Positions 1 to 10,018 of a DNA stretch of 64,000 nucleotides are shown piece by piece. The translations under genes and the position numbers were made by a program. The notes beneath the pieces are model-generated. The model did no database searches, was not told where the DNA came from, and saw only the letters and a program-made list of their open reading frames with translations. Origin of the DNA: Dongshaea marina (GTDB lineage Bacteria > Pseudomonadota > Gammaproteobacteria > Enterobacterales > Aeromonadaceae); contig NZ_CP028897.1 of assembly GCF_003072645.1 (NCBI RefSeq), positions 757,658-821,657 of the forward strand. The letters run 5' to 3'. Numbering within the stretch: the stretch's first letter is position 1; every line of letters begins with the position of its first letter.

Positions 1-561
1 TTTTCCGAAATACCAGGTAGGAATTATGGTGATTGCCGCCCAGCACCAGGCGGAGATCAGATTAATAAAGGCAAACTTGCGAGCATTGTAGCGGGTAAGG
101 CCGATAGAGATCGGGATGATGGTGCGTAGCCCATACATGTAGCGCTGGGCAAAGATAATCGGCCAGCCATATTTCTGAAGGAGCAGGTGGGCCAGGGCAA
201 ACTTGCGGCGCTGTCCTTTAAACTTGCGGTGAACATATTGCTTGTTATAGCGGCCGATATAAAAGTAGATCTGATCCCCGACAAAGCCGCCAAGACCTGC
301 GATAAACACTGCAAGGCCGACATTCATATCGCCGGTATGGCTAAGAAGGCCTGCCATTATGAGTCCGGCTTCACCTTCCAGGATGGCCCAGGCGAACAGG
401 ATCACATAGCCATAGGTTTTCAGAAGATAGACAAACTTATGCTCAAATCCGCTCACCGGCGCCTGATACAGCTGGTAAGCGATTAAGCCGAAAAAGATCA
501 CAATCACACAGCCAAGGGTCTTCCCCAGATGTGGTTTAATCTTGTTTATCAATCTTTGCAT
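1..561 (-). CDS. DedA/VTT-family inner membrane protein, C-terminus beyond left edge
   Basis: The reading frame opens with ATG at 561 and stays open to base 1, so at least 187 residues are present and the C-terminus is missing. An N-terminal hydrophobic segment (about residues 11-29) is followed by YGYVILFAWAILEGEAG and by GLGGFVGDQIYFYIGR. This Gly-rich stretch with an E..G..G..GD pattern is typical of the DedA (SNARE-associated/VTT) family. A later basic stretch, RYMYGLRTIIPISIGL, matches the conserved R..P...G segment of the family. DedA proteins are inner-membrane proteins linked to lipid-carrier translocation and envelope homeostasis; the substrate of this one cannot be told. It has no same-strand neighbour upstream. 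Family call is firm, exact role unknown. Confidence 0.85.
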   Translation of the reverse strand, partial: MQRLINKIKPHLGKTLGCVIVIFFGLIAYQLYQAPVSGFEHKFVYLLKTYGYVILFAWAILEGEAGLIMAGLLSHTGDMNVGLAVFIAGLGGFVGDQIYFYIGRYNKQYVHRKFKGQRRKFALAHLLLQKYGWPIIFAQRYMYGLRTIIPISIGLTRYNARKFAFINLISAWCWAAITIIPTWYFGK

Positions 562-771
562 TCAGTAAACAGCCTTCATTGAGGTGACAACATACCTATG
601 GGATCGGAGCATAATTTGTCGCTATCACAAAATTTATACACAGCTCAGCCATGATGGCGGGCATTATCGCTTTGCAACCCTATCAAAGTCACGTGATTTA
701 TCTGTCAAAAATCGACAAAAGCGAGAGGCTTCACATGGCATAACACAAGATATCGGGGGCTGGCACAAAAT

Positions 772-793
772 AGCCCCGGACTAAGCCGGGGCT
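772..793 (-). terminator. Hairpin terminator after the 733-aa exported protein gene
   Basis: Perfect 8-bp stem AGCCCCGG/CCGGGGCT with a 6-nt loop lies 26 bp beyond the stop codon of the minus-strand gene. Read on the minus strand it is followed by ATTTTG, a weak U-tract. Confidence 0.6.
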
Positions 794-819
794 CACCTGA
801 ATATAAATTTCAGAGTGGA

Positions 820-3021
820 TTACTGAATGACACCATGAATCACAGCAGGTTCAGTGTCGATGGTTGGCTTGGCTCCGATATAGCTGGCATCGGCCGGGTC
901 ACTCGGGTCGGTATTGATGAAATCATCGCCTGGCAAAGTGTTAATATCACCCATGTCACCGTCAGCAATCGGGGATAAGTTATCTTCAGCAAAGCGCAGT
1001 TCGCGCTCCAGCCACTTCACATAATAGGTGTTACTTCCCTCCTGAACGATACCGGTTGTGGTATTAAACGGAATGGTGAAGCTTGGCACATAGCGGGTAC
1101 CCGGGCCGCAATCGGCCTCCTGGTTGGTGTCCGGATCGATACAGACTCCGGGGATCCCCCATAGATCGCCAAATCCGCCGTACTCCAGAGTGATATTGGT
1201 TCCGGCATAATTACCATAAGTGGTTGAGTCATTCGGAACACTAAAGTTCACCTGCATGGGCGGCGTAAAGTTCACAGGGGTGTTGTTACCATCCAGCAGG
1301 GTCATCGACTTGTTCCAATCCTGGATCCCGGTCTCATAGACATAATACTCGGCAGCATTATGTAGCTTATGGCTACAGTACTTATTTTGATCATGCTCAC
1401 ACTCTAAGCCACTGTTCGTGGTGACCATGGCACCGGAGCGGATTCCCCACTGGAAATCTCCCTGGAACCGATCATTGTCCGGATTTGCTGGCATGGCGAT
1501 TGGGCTGCCAAGGTGACTCAGCACTGAGCCATTACTAGTGTAGCTTACTAGGTTAGTTACTTCGTGTTGCCGGTAAGAATCACCTACGTGAGGGTGTTGA
1601 TGGCTTTGGTTGCCTGTCGCGAAGCCTGTGAGCTCAGTGCTACCGATACAGTCGCTGACACAGTGTAGCGTGGTTGGATATTGGCCTACCGGAACTACAG
1701 ACTCCTGATAGGTGACAACCTCTTGCGCAGCTGGTGTCTGCACCGCGGATTTAGGGATAAACACCTGACCGCCCAGGGCCCGTGACCAACCATGAATTCC
1801 CCACTCCTGCACGTTATTGGCGGTGATCTCAACAGGAGTCTGCAGTGGCGTTTGGCTGCAGCCGTTCTGGCCACACTGCTGCTGCTTATCAAAGATAAAT
1901 TTTTGCTGTGATTGATCCCAGGCACCTTCGAGATCCATGAAGCTATTGTTGATCTCCATGCCGGTATTAAAGCGGATCTTGTTAATGGAGTTGAGGGTGC
2001 GAACCTGCTTTTGATACTTCAGTAGTTTGCCATCGCCCTTGACCAGGGTATAGGTCGCATTATTACTTTGACGGGTCAGGCTTGCCCCGTTTGGAATTGA
2101 GTCAATCAGGTTATCTTCCAGCCACAGTCCCCAGTAGCTGGCGTGGCCGAAGACGCTGGTGCCATTATTGTCGTAGGTCACACTAAAGCCCGGGCTGGCA
2201 AGCTCCACCTTGGCTCCGTTATCATCATACAGGCCGTAACGCCACACTGAGCCTTTGGCCTGGGTTGCCTGGCGACTGAAGCAGCGCTTTGGTCCACTGC
2301 TTGGCTCCACCATCTGGCGGCAGAAGTGAGTTGCGTTGTAGCCGAAGGTGAAGGTTTTACTGATGTTGTTATCGGTAAACATTACCACACCCTTGCCTGT
2401 GGTGTCGGTGGGTTGCTCCAGATAGATCTTATTGCTGAAGTTGTGGGAAAACTCTTTTTCAGCAAATTCAAGTCCTGCCGCGGTCACATTGAGCCGCCCC
2501 TGAAACATTAACGTTCCACCGCTATCGGCTCGTCCGCCAAAGTTCATGCTGAATACACCCATCTTGGCATCATCAGATGGTGCCTCATTGACCGTTGTTC
2601 TGACGAAGATGGTTGCGGGGGGCATAAAGTCATCGCCGGACTCTTCGACCCAGACTTTCCCTATCATGGGGCTATTGTTGTCGGCGCGGCTGGAATTAAC
2701 TATTGCTGAAGAGTACTGGGCCCCGGAGTTACCACTGGTATTACTGGCCTGGTTGGGATCGCTGCGTTTGCTGTCTTCACACTGGTTATCATCAACCAGC
2801 GCCAGATAGTTGCCCTGGTTGACCATGTCAGAGGGCTTCATCGCATCTATATAGCAGAGGATCATATTCACGGTGCGGATGCTCTCACTGCTCTGATCTT
2901 CGACCCAGGTCTGTTGTGGATCTGTGTGATAAGGGGTTCCTGCCGGAGGTACGGCAATCGCAGAGGTAGCAAATAACCCGGCTCCAAGAGAACAAAGTGC
3001 GTTTAGTTTGAATCCTTTCAT
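820..3021 (-). CDS. Large exported protein of unknown function (733 aa)
   Basis: I do not recognise the family. The N-terminus MKGFKLNALCSLGAGLFATS followed by AIA/VPP is a clear Sec signal peptide, so the protein should be exported. The mature part is rich in Asn, Ser, Thr and Gly, with Cys residues that often occur in pairs (for example CGQNGC, CVSDC, CIDP..ADC), which suggests disulfides in a periplasmic or surface beta-rich protein. No transmembrane helix beyond the signal and no enzyme motif were seen. It starts 17 bp after the stop of a small lipoprotein gene on the same strand and a hairpin follows its stop codon, so the two probably form one transcription unit. The ATG start is preceded by GGGAGAAAG, an acceptable ribosome binding site. 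Confidence 0.75.
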   Translation of the reverse strand: MKGFKLNALCSLGAGLFATSAIAVPPAGTPYHTDPQQTWVEDQSSESIRTVNMILCYIDAMKPSDMVNQGNYLALVDDNQCEDSKRSDPNQASNTSGNSGAQYSSAIVNSSRADNNSPMIGKVWVEESGDDFMPPATIFVRTTVNEAPSDDAKMGVFSMNFGGRADSGGTLMFQGRLNVTAAGLEFAEKEFSHNFSNKIYLEQPTDTTGKGVVMFTDNNISKTFTFGYNATHFCRQMVEPSSGPKRCFSRQATQAKGSVWRYGLYDDNGAKVELASPGFSVTYDNNGTSVFGHASYWGLWLEDNLIDSIPNGASLTRQSNNATYTLVKGDGKLLKYQKQVRTLNSINKIRFNTGMEINNSFMDLEGAWDQSQQKFIFDKQQQCGQNGCSQTPLQTPVEITANNVQEWGIHGWSRALGGQVFIPKSAVQTPAAQEVVTYQESVVPVGQYPTTLHCVSDCIGSTELTGFATGNQSHQHPHVGDSYRQHEVTNLVSYTSNGSVLSHLGSPIAMPANPDNDRFQGDFQWGIRSGAMVTTNSGLECEHDQNKYCSHKLHNAAEYYVYETGIQDWNKSMTLLDGNNTPVNFTPPMQVNFSVPNDSTTYGNYAGTNITLEYGGFGDLWGIPGVCIDPDTNQEADCGPGTRYVPSFTIPFNTTTGIVQEGSNTYYVKWLERELRFAEDNLSPIADGDMGDINTLPGDDFINTDPSDPADASYIGAKPTIDTEPAVIHGVIQ

Positions 3022-3038
3022 TATCTTTCTCCCTGAGA

Positions 3039-3200
3039 TTAGGTTTCACTAACAACTTCTACAGCGGCCGGGGATTCCAGTCCGGTCACGTTGGTGTTAT
3101 TGGTGGTACCGCTATCACTACTGCCTCCACCACCACAGGCACTCAGGGATAATGTGAACGCAACTGCGATTATCAGATATAGGGGATGTTTGCCACTCAT
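3039..3200 (-). CDS. Small lipoprotein (53 aa)
   Basis: The start at 3200 is chosen because AAGGAG lies about 6 nt before that ATG; an in-frame upstream start at 3239 would add 13 charged residues before the signal sequence. The product has a basic N-terminus, a hydrophobic core and the lipobox LSAC followed by GGGGSSDSG, a flexible linker typical of outer-membrane lipoproteins. The mature peptide is only about 33 residues. It is the first gene of a probable two-gene unit with the 733-aa exported protein, which it may anchor or assist; that link is inference from position only. Confidence 0.65.
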   Translation of the reverse strand: MSGKHPLYLIIAVAFTLSLSACGGGGSSDSGTTNNTNVTGLESPAAVEVVSET

Positions 3201-3319
3201 CTTGGACTCCTTGTCCTTACCGGTTGGTGCTTGTCTCATATGCGTCCTGATCTAACGATCACAATAGACCAAAAAATCGGCGTCAGCCGAATCTGTGCAA
3301 AAAAAATACCATGATTTTT

Positions 3320-3350
3320 GTATGGGTATGGGTATGGGTATAGGTATTGG
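3320..3350. repeat. Short GTATGG tandem repeat
   Basis: About four to five imperfect copies of the hexamer GTATGG lie between the lipoprotein promoter side and the 3' end of the permease gene. No role is evident. Confidence 0.5.
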
Positions 3351-3393
3351 GTTGGGAGGGCGCAGGCAGGGCCTGCGCTGAATGGAGAGTCGC

Positions 3394-4622
3394 TTAGCTG
3401 ATGATTTGTGGTGGTAGCAGATTGATCAGGCCAAATTTTTGACCCAGCACAAAGGGACAGATGAAGAGTCCAATAATCAGCATCGCATAACCGACCAACT
3501 GATAGTGACGCTTACGGCTACGGGTCATCTTGATCAGAACGATTGCCGGCAGTACCGCAAACAGAATGTCTTCACCAACACCTCCAACCACAGAGAGGGC
3601 CGAGAGGAAGAGTCTTGGGTAGACCAGGGTGACAATCAGGGGGGCAGGAAGGCCAGGGCGCCAACCAGCAGTTTATTTTCGGTTTTCAGATAGGTGGTGG
3701 TCAGATCCTGGATAAAGCCGAACAGGCCCGCGCCATTGGTCATGAAGGAAGAGGTGACCGCCAACACGCCAAACAGCAGTCCCGAGTAGAGGAATACATC
3801 ATTGTTTAGGATCTGCGACATGGGGACGTTTGCGGTCAGACCATGCCAGTTGGCATAAACGATCGATTGTGCGCCCGCACCATTTTCCGGTAGGGTACCC
3901 AGCACGATCACAACCCAGATGAGGTTGATGATAAGGCCCATAAAGACTCCCAGGAAGATCGCCTTACGGGTAGCCTTTTGGTCATGATCCAGTGACTTGG
4001 AAACCGTCGGGATGATGTTATGGAAGTGGAACGCAGAAACAGCGATCGGCAGGACGATCGGGATATATTTCCAGTCGGTAAAGGAGAGCCGGCTCAGCTC
4101 GAAGTGGGAGAACCCTGTGATCACCATCAGGAAGAAGCAGATCCAGATGGCTGCGATAAGAAACACCATTCCACTCTTGAGTGCCTTGAGACCAAAGATG
4201 ATGAGTGCGGTGGTGATACAGAAGTAGATAAAGGTGATGAGGGTGGTGTGTCCTTCCAGGGATGAGAACAGATCCGTCAACATGGAGGAGATGCCACTCA
4301 GATAGGCAACCAGGACCCCATAGAGGATAATAAGATTACAGATAATCGCGATCCATTTCCCCGCGGTACCCAGCTCCTGGTGGTAGAAAGAGGGCAGGTC
4401 AAAGTTCTTCTTTTTAGGGTCGATACGGGCTGCGATAATCCAGGCTGCGATCAGCATGACACACCAGATACCAACGATGCCAAGCAATGCGGGAACGAAT
4501 CCCCCCAAGCCGGAGGTGATTGGCAAAGCAAGTACTCCAACCCCTAAAACATTGCCAAAAACCAATAACGACGTGGTAAATATTTTTGCAAAAGAGGGGG
4601 CTCTTGCTGAATCTGTATTCAT
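3394..4622 (-). pseudogene. Aromatic amino acid permease (HAAAP family), frameshifted
   Basis: The first 328 residues run from 4622 to about 3640 and the last 65 or so continue in another frame to 3394. Adding one base to the run of six G at 3639-3644 (C on the coding strand) joins them as ...FLPPLIVTLVYPRLF..., giving about 409 residues, the normal length of the hydroxy/aromatic amino acid permease family (TyrP, Mtr, TnaB, SdaC). The start is supported by GGAGG six nt before ATG. The protein shows about eleven hydrophobic segments, starting with the family-typical LLVFGNVLGVGVLALPI. Substrate (tyrosine, tryptophan or serine) cannot be decided. The break may be a sequencing error, a real mutation, or a phase-variable tract; five similar breaks elsewhere favour error. 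Confidence 0.8.
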
Positions 4623-5883
4623 GGGTTTCCTCCTGACTTGGAATCTATTTTTACAGGGTAACTACTTATCCATGATTAAAAATAAGTGATTGAGTTTTAA
4701 TCGATATTAAATCTTCAGTTCAGTTGGAAATATCACCCCCAACTTTGTCACTGAATCTGCTTTTATCGTTAGATTAAAAAATAAACGGTCGATAAAACGT
4801 AACAAGTTCCACCTTCGAGCATGAAAGCGCACCTTATTTACCATAAATGCTGAGTCGGCTCAAATGTGCTAAGAGGCTAATTAACGATTCGACATAGTGC
4901 TTTTTAATCCATCAAAAAGTGAAAACACAGCCATGCCTGGCGAGGGAAACCTCCCCCTGCTACCTGTCGGCAGACTGCCGAAAACAGCTATCCAGCTGAT
5001 TTTTAAAACAGTTGTAGCATGAGGTTATCCGAATTTAAGTTGGGAGTAGCATCCCTGAATAGCCCTGCTGCAACTTGGGAACCAGTGGTGAGCAAATTTC
5101 TAGCCACAGTTTGATGATTTGCCAGAATCAATCAAGCTTTAAAAGTCTAACCAGTGATGTATGTCGCACTTTTGTTATTGGTGTGCAATAAATGATATGA
5201 CCGGGTCATTTTTGTACACATAAAAAGGGCTGAAACTGTGATTGAAGACGTATGAAAAGACTCAATTTTACGCTAGTAAACTCAGGTGAGTTGATAGGTG
5301 TTCAAAATAGCAGCATGGAATTGATTCAACAAATCATTGCTATCAAATAAGTTGAATATTATCGGAAAGCGACTGTCTGTTTCATGGGAATCTTTATATT
5401 TGCTCACTATTAAATCAATATCATTTTAAGAAATGATTAAAATCTATTTTAAATAGGATCCTGAGAGTCACTTATTTGTCCGCAAAAGAATTTTTGAGCA
5501 GTCGGCTGCGCCCTGATTCGTGTTTCGGTTAGCCGTACTCCTTTGTATCGGGTTGCTCATTTCATATCGAGGCCCGTTCTTGGGAGCCGTGTGCTTCTCC
5601 TACGGGGAAGGCAGGGGAAATATCAGGAGGTGATTAATAATTGAACGCTATGGCCGGGCATCGCCTTGTGGTAACATTACCCCTCTCATTTCATGGGTTA
5701 TCTTCTTTTCGTTGCAGGCATACTGGTCGCTGATTGATAGCGCTTTCAAATTCTCTTTTACCTTGCAAGATACCCCGGGTCATGGCGTCTGCTCTCCGGA
5801 TGTGGCAACTGACTCTGGAAGTGATTGTTTTTAAAAAATTTTCATGGCAGCTTTACAGGTTGTTGTATTCTTTTGAGGTCGTG
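4623..5883. other. Gene-free region of 1.26 kb upstream of hypF
   Basis: No convincing coding region on either strand. The left two thirds are AT-rich and probably hold the permease promoter. From about 5460 the base composition becomes more GC-rich, with the stretch GGGAGCCGTGTGC near 5581, faintly reminiscent of group II intron or other structured RNA fragments, but I could not fold it into a known RNA. An open frame continues upstream of the chosen hypF start to 5734, yet its residues do not resemble HypF. The hyp promoter should lie here. Confidence 0.5.
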
Positions 5884-8219
5884 ATGAGCGAAGTCAGTGA
5901 GACAATTTGTCAATTGCATCTGGATGTGACCGGAGTCGTTCAGGGGGTTGGATTCCGCCCCGCGGTTTACCGTTTGGCAGTGGAAGCCGGCTTGTCTGGC
6001 ATGGTTCAAAATGCCGGTGGAAAGGTGCGGATCATTATTGAGGGACTCCCTGCCAGCCTTGAGCAATTTAAGCTGCGCCTGCCTCAAGATATTTTACGCT
6101 ATGCCACTCAGGCATCGATTGACACCCTTGAGGCTAACTGGCATCCGGCAGCTCAGCTCCGGGGGTTCGTGATCGAGGAGAGTACCTCGACGCAGCAGAT
6201 GGAGGTGGCAATACCGGCGGATCTGGTGAGCTGTCCCGAGTGCCAGGCTGAGTTTATGGATCCGGATTCGCGGCGTTATCTCTATCCTTTTACCACCTGT
6301 ACTGCATGTGGACCTCGCTACACTGTGGTGGAGTCGATGCCCTATGACAGGCAAACCACCACCCTCAGGGCCTTTCCTTTGTGCTCTGCCTGTGAGCAGG
6401 AGTATACCGATCCGCTGGATAGACGCTTTCATGCTGAGAGTACCGCCTGTCCCGAGTGTGGCCCCAGCCTTAGCTTGTTTGATGAAAATTGGCAGGCGCT
6501 CCCGGGTAGCGCACAGCAGCTGATTGCCCATACTCATCGAGCTCTTCGCAGTGGCAAGGTTGTCGCGGTGAGAGGGATGGGGGGTTATCTTTTGTGTGTG
6601 GATGCCCGTAATCCACAGGCAATTGACCGGCTAAGGGCAAGTAAGTGCCGACCCGATAAACCCTTTGCTCTGATGGCCAGAGATCTGGACACTCTGCGGC
6701 GTCAATGCCAGGTCTCTGAACAGGAGTTGGCACTGTTGACCAGCTCGACCGGGCCTATCTGTATTCTGCAGACTCAACCGAATTCCGATCTCCCTTTAGA
6801 GCAGATCAGTCCGGATAGCTCCCGACTGGGGGTGATGTTGCCGACCACCCCGCTGCACCAGCTTTTGCTGGGTGTTTTGAGTCCTGAGTTTGATTTTCTG
6901 GTGGCGACCAGTGGTAACCGGGCCGGAGAGCCGATCTGTCGGGATGACCAAGAGGCCCACAAGCGCTTAACCGGGGTTGCGGATCTGTTTCTGACCCATG
7001 ATCGGGATCTTGCGCGAGTCTGTGATGACTCCCTGTTTATCCAGGTTGCAGACAAGATGCGGGTGATGCGCCGTGCCCGGGGGATCGCTCCCTCACCTGT
7101 CACCCTGCATCGTCCCCTGGAGCGGCGGGTATTGGCGATGGGGGGCGATCTGAAGAACACCCTCTGTCTCGGCTATGCCAATAAAGCGATCCTCTCTCCT
7201 CATATTGGTGAGCTGAGCTATCTTGAGACCGCGAAGGCTCAGCAGCAGATGGCCAGAATTCTTCCAGAGTTTCTGCAACAAGCTCCGGAGGTGATCGCCA
7301 TCGATGCCCATCCGGATTATCTCTCGAGTAGTTACGGTGAAAAGCTGGCCCGAGAGCTTGGCGTTGAGCTGGTAGAGGTTCAGCATCATTATGCCCATGC
7401 TGCCGCCTGTATGGCTGAGCATCAACTGGATGAGGCTCTGGCCGTTGTGTTTGACGGTCTGGGATATGGTGCCGATGGCACCCTCTGGGGAGGGGAATTT
7501 TTGCACCTGGATCCCTCCGGTTATCGCCGGTTAGGTGCGCTGCAAGCTACCTCCTTGATCGGGGGCGATCGGGCGACCCGGGAGCCGCTGCGTCAGCTGC
7601 TCAACCGGTTACTGGAACTGGATCTGTGTGATTCTGAGCTAACTGCGGCGCGATTTAGCGAGTATCAGGCTTTCATTGAACCGACCCGGCAGCTACTCAA
7701 GGCCGGAGAGGGGACGGAGAGCAGCTCTTGTGGGCGGTTGTTTGATGCGGTGGCAGCCTTGCTGGGGGGGCTGAACAGCCGATCAGTTATGAGGGGCAGG
7801 CAGCCATTCGCCTGGAGCAACTAGCCTGGAGCTATACTCATAGCTTTAGTGGTATTCAGGCAGATTTATGTTATCCGCTGGAGCCCTATCTCGACAGTCA
7901 GCAGTTATGGCGGTTGCCGGTAGCTGAACTAGTTACCGCTCTTTTAGCCGACTGGCGAGCGGGGAAACCGGTCAGTCTTTTGGCGGTTAAATTCCATCAT
8001 ACCCTGGCTGAGCTCAGTGCCCGGTTGCTGAAAATATTGGCTACGCAGACCGGGGTAGAGCAGCTTGTATTAACCGGCGGGGTATTCCAAAATCGCCTGT
8101 TAGCAGAACTTATGATCCAACGACTGATAGAGTTGGATCTCAAACCATGGCTTAGCGAGGCGATTCCAGCCAATGATGGCGGAATTGCTTTGGGTCAGGC
8201 CGTGATAGCGGGGCGCTGA
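5884..8219 (+). pseudogene. hypF: HypF carbamoyltransferase, one frameshift near the C-terminus
   Basis: HypF uses carbamoyl phosphate and ATP to transfer a carbamoyl group to the C-terminal Cys of HypE, the first step in making the CN ligands of [NiFe] hydrogenase. Domains in order: acylphosphatase-like (GVVQGVGFRPAVYRLA), two C-x2-C-x18-C-x2-C zinc fingers (CPEC...CTAC and CSAC...CPEC), a YrdC-like domain, and a Kae1-like domain with HHYAHAAACMAEH and FDGLGYGADG. The start at 5884 gives the normal N-terminus; an upstream ATG at 5734 adds unrelated residues. At the run of seven G (7764-7770) the frame is lost; one more G restores ...GGAEQPISYEGQAAIRLEQ... and the C-terminus with GGVFQNRLL, for about 778 residues. 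Its stop overlaps the hypA start (TGATG). If the break is real, the hydrogenase could not mature. Confidence 0.9.
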
Positions 8220-8557
8220 TGCACGAGTTATCTATTGCTGAAAATATAATTAAGTCTGTCGAGCAGATCGCCCGACAGAAGAAGCTCGACAAGATCCGTT
8301 CGGTGACCGTCGAGGTTGGCCCCCTCAGTGGTGTGGTCGAAGAGAGTTTAGAGTTTTGTTTTCCACATGCGGTGGCGGCTAGTTTTCTGGACGGGATGGA
8401 GCTCAAGATTGAGTCTATTCCTTTTGAAGTTAGTTGTCGTCATTGCCATCGTCATTCATCTCCTGAACTGCTGATGTTCCTCTGTCAGCACTGCGGCTCC
8501 TCTGATGTTGAAGAGGTTGCGGGAAGGGAGCTTAGGATCAAGAGTATCGAGGTGTAA
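8219..8557 (+). CDS. hypA: HypA nickel metallochaperone
   Basis: HypA (112 aa) delivers Ni to the hydrogenase large subunit together with HypB. The N-terminal MHEL motif supplies the nickel-binding His2, and the zinc site is formed by C-R-H-C and C-Q-H-C (two CxxC pairs at about residues 73-76 and 89-92). Length is normal for the family. The ATG overlaps the hypF stop by one base, so the genes are translationally coupled, and hypB follows after one base. Confidence 0.97.
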   Translation: MHELSIAENIIKSVEQIARQKKLDKIRSVTVEVGPLSGVVEESLEFCFPHAVAASFLDGMELKIESIPFEVSCRHCHRHSSPELLMFLCQHCGSSDVEEVAGRELRIKSIEV

Positions 8558-8558
8558 T

Positions 8559-9773
8559 ATGTGTCTGGATTGTGGTTGTCAGGAAGCGAATCGCCGGGTT
8601 TTAGAACAGATGGGACATTCACAGCATGGGGATCATGAGCACCATGGTCACCATCATGGTCACTCCCATGCAGAGCATGCTCACGAGCATCATCATGCCC
8701 ATGGACATCAGCATTCCCACGGGCACCATCACCTGCAGGGCATGATGGGATTGTATCCGCCGATTCAGTATGTGATTCATCATCACCACTACTATGCGGC
8801 AAATGCACCAGCAGCCGGGCAGCATGCTCACAGTCATGCCCATGAGCATGGTCACAGCCATTCTCACCAGCATGGTCACAGTCATTCTCATGAGCATGGC
8901 CACAGCCATTCTCATGAGCATGGTCACAGTCATTCTCACCAGCATGGCCACAGCCATTCTCATGAGCATGGTCACAGTCATTCTCATGAGCATGGTCACA
9001 GCCATTCTCATGAGCATGGTCACAATCATTCCCATGAGCATGGTCACAGCCATTCTCATCAGCATGATCACAATCATTCTCACCAGCACGCTCATCAACA
9101 TAGCCAGAAGTCCCAAACCCTGAATGTGGGGCTGGATGTGTTACACCACAACGACGATATCGCTGCGGCAAACCGTGCCTGGTTTGATAAAAATAATATT
9201 CGGGTGATCAATCTGATGAGCTCTCCGGGCTCAGGCAAGACCACCCTGCTGCAAAAGACCCTGGAGCGCCTTGAAGGAAAGCTTAAGGTTGCGGTTATCG
9301 TTGGCGATCAACAGACCGACTATGATGCGGCCCGTCTGCAAAATACCGGCTTGCCGGTAAAGCAGATCAATACCATCAGCTCTTGTCACCTGGATGCCAG
9401 CATGATTTCCCGTGAGTTGGGGGATTTTGTGGATGAATCATTGGACCTGTTAATTATCGAAAATGTCGGAAACCTGGTCTGTCCTGCGGCCTTTGATCTC
9501 GGAGAGCACGAGCGGGTCGCCCTGCTCTCGGTGTGTGAAGGGGAGGATAAGCCTGCGAAATACCCGGTGCTGTTTAACCGGGCCGGCCTGGTGCTGTTGA
9601 CCAAGACCGATCTGCTGCCGCACCTTAACTGGGATCGTCAAAAGTGCCTCGCACACATTGAATCGGTAAGCCCGGGCGTGCGCTGCCTTGATGTTGCCTC
9701 CACGACTGAGAAGGGACTGGAGTCCTGGACCGATTATCTGGTTGATTTTGCTCAACCCGCGACAGGAGAATAA
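8559..9773 (+). CDS. hypB: HypB nickel-binding GTPase with very long His-rich domain
   Basis: HypB is the SIMIBI-class GTPase that powers nickel insertion. The start at 8559 (MCLDCGC, behind GAGG) gives the N-terminal Cys-rich high-affinity Ni motif (compare CxxCGC in E. coli); longer upstream frames lack a reason. Residues about 21-184 are extraordinarily rich in His, largely an 8-residue repeat HEHGHSHS. The G domain follows: P-loop GSGKTT (G224-T229), GDQQTDYDA, the metal-binding CH pair in NTISSCHLDA, ENVGNLVCPA, and LTKTDL. At 404 residues it is about 110 longer than usual because of the His tract, which in HypB homologues stores or buffers nickel. It lies between hypA and hypC in one operon. 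Confidence 0.97.
   Translation: MCLDCGCQEANRRVLEQMGHSQHGDHEHHGHHHGHSHAEHAHEHHHAHGHQHSHGHHHLQGMMGLYPPIQYVIHHHHYYAANAPAAGQHAHSHAHEHGHSHSHQHGHSHSHEHGHSHSHEHGHSHSHQHGHSHSHEHGHSHSHEHGHSHSHEHGHNHSHEHGHSHSHQHDHNHSHQHAHQHSQKSQTLNVGLDVLHHNDDIAAANRAWFDKNNIRVINLMSSPGSGKTTLLQKTLERLEGKLKVAVIVGDQQTDYDAARLQNTGLPVKQINTISSCHLDASMISRELGDFVDESLDLLIIENVGNLVCPAAFDLGEHERVALLSVCEGEDKPAKYPVLFNRAGLVLLTKTDLLPHLNWDRQKCLAHIESVSPGVRCLDVASTTEKGLESWTDYLVDFAQPATGE
8823..9108 (+). repeat. 24-bp in-frame tandem repeat encoding HEHGHSHS
   Basis: Roughly eleven copies of a 24-bp unit (CATGAGCATGGTCACAGCCA plus TTCT) with mostly synonymous or E/Q, S/N variation. The copies are similar enough to allow slippage or recombination, so copy number may vary between isolates. 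The repeat also opens long shadow frames on both strands. Confidence 0.9.
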
Positions 9774-9778
9774 CCCTT

Positions 9779-10018
9779 ATGTGTCTTGCGATACCGGCAC
9801 AGATTGTCGAAATTATTGATGAAAATAGCGCTAAGGTTGCTCTGGGGAGTGTCACCAAAGAGGTGACCGTCACCCTGATTGAGGAGCCTCAGGTTGGCGA
9901 ATATATCCTGATCCATGCCGGTTTTGCCCTCAACCGTATCGATCCGGAGGAAGCGCAGAAGACCCTGGAGCTGTTTGATAGTATTGATCTTACCGAGCAC
10001 CTGGGGAAACTGGCATGA
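9779..10018 (+). CDS. hypC: HypC hydrogenase assembly chaperone
   Basis: A 79-residue member of the HypC/HybG family. The essential MCLAIP N-terminus, whose Cys2 binds the Fe(CN)2CO unit and contacts the large-subunit precursor, is present. HypC forms the assembly complex with HypD. It begins 5 bp after hypB and overlaps hypD by four bases (ATGA), so it is coupled to it. Confidence 0.97.
   Translation: MCLAIPAQIVEIIDENSAKVALGSVTKEVTVTLIEEPQVGEYILIHAGFALNRIDPEEAQKTLELFDSIDLTEHLGKLA

Noticed and set aside
584-784. 66-codon frame on the plus strand
   Set aside because: No ribosome binding site, no conserved-looking features, and it runs towards the terminator of the opposite gene.
5560-5640. 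Group II intron or other structured RNA fragment
   Set aside because: Only a short resemblance (GAGCCGTGTGC); no domain V hairpin could be formed and no reverse transcriptase is present.
5734-5883. N-terminal extension of HypF from an earlier ATG
   Set aside because: The extra residues do not resemble HypF, and the start at 5884 aligns with the acylphosphatase domain.
8826-9110. CRISPR-like array
   Set aside because: Regular repeats are contiguous with no spacers and encode protein in frame.
8485-9171. Long open frames on both strands over the hypB repeat, including Met- or Asp/His-rich ones
   Set aside because: They are shadows of the 24-bp His repeat; composition is periodic nonsense and hypB itself explains the region.
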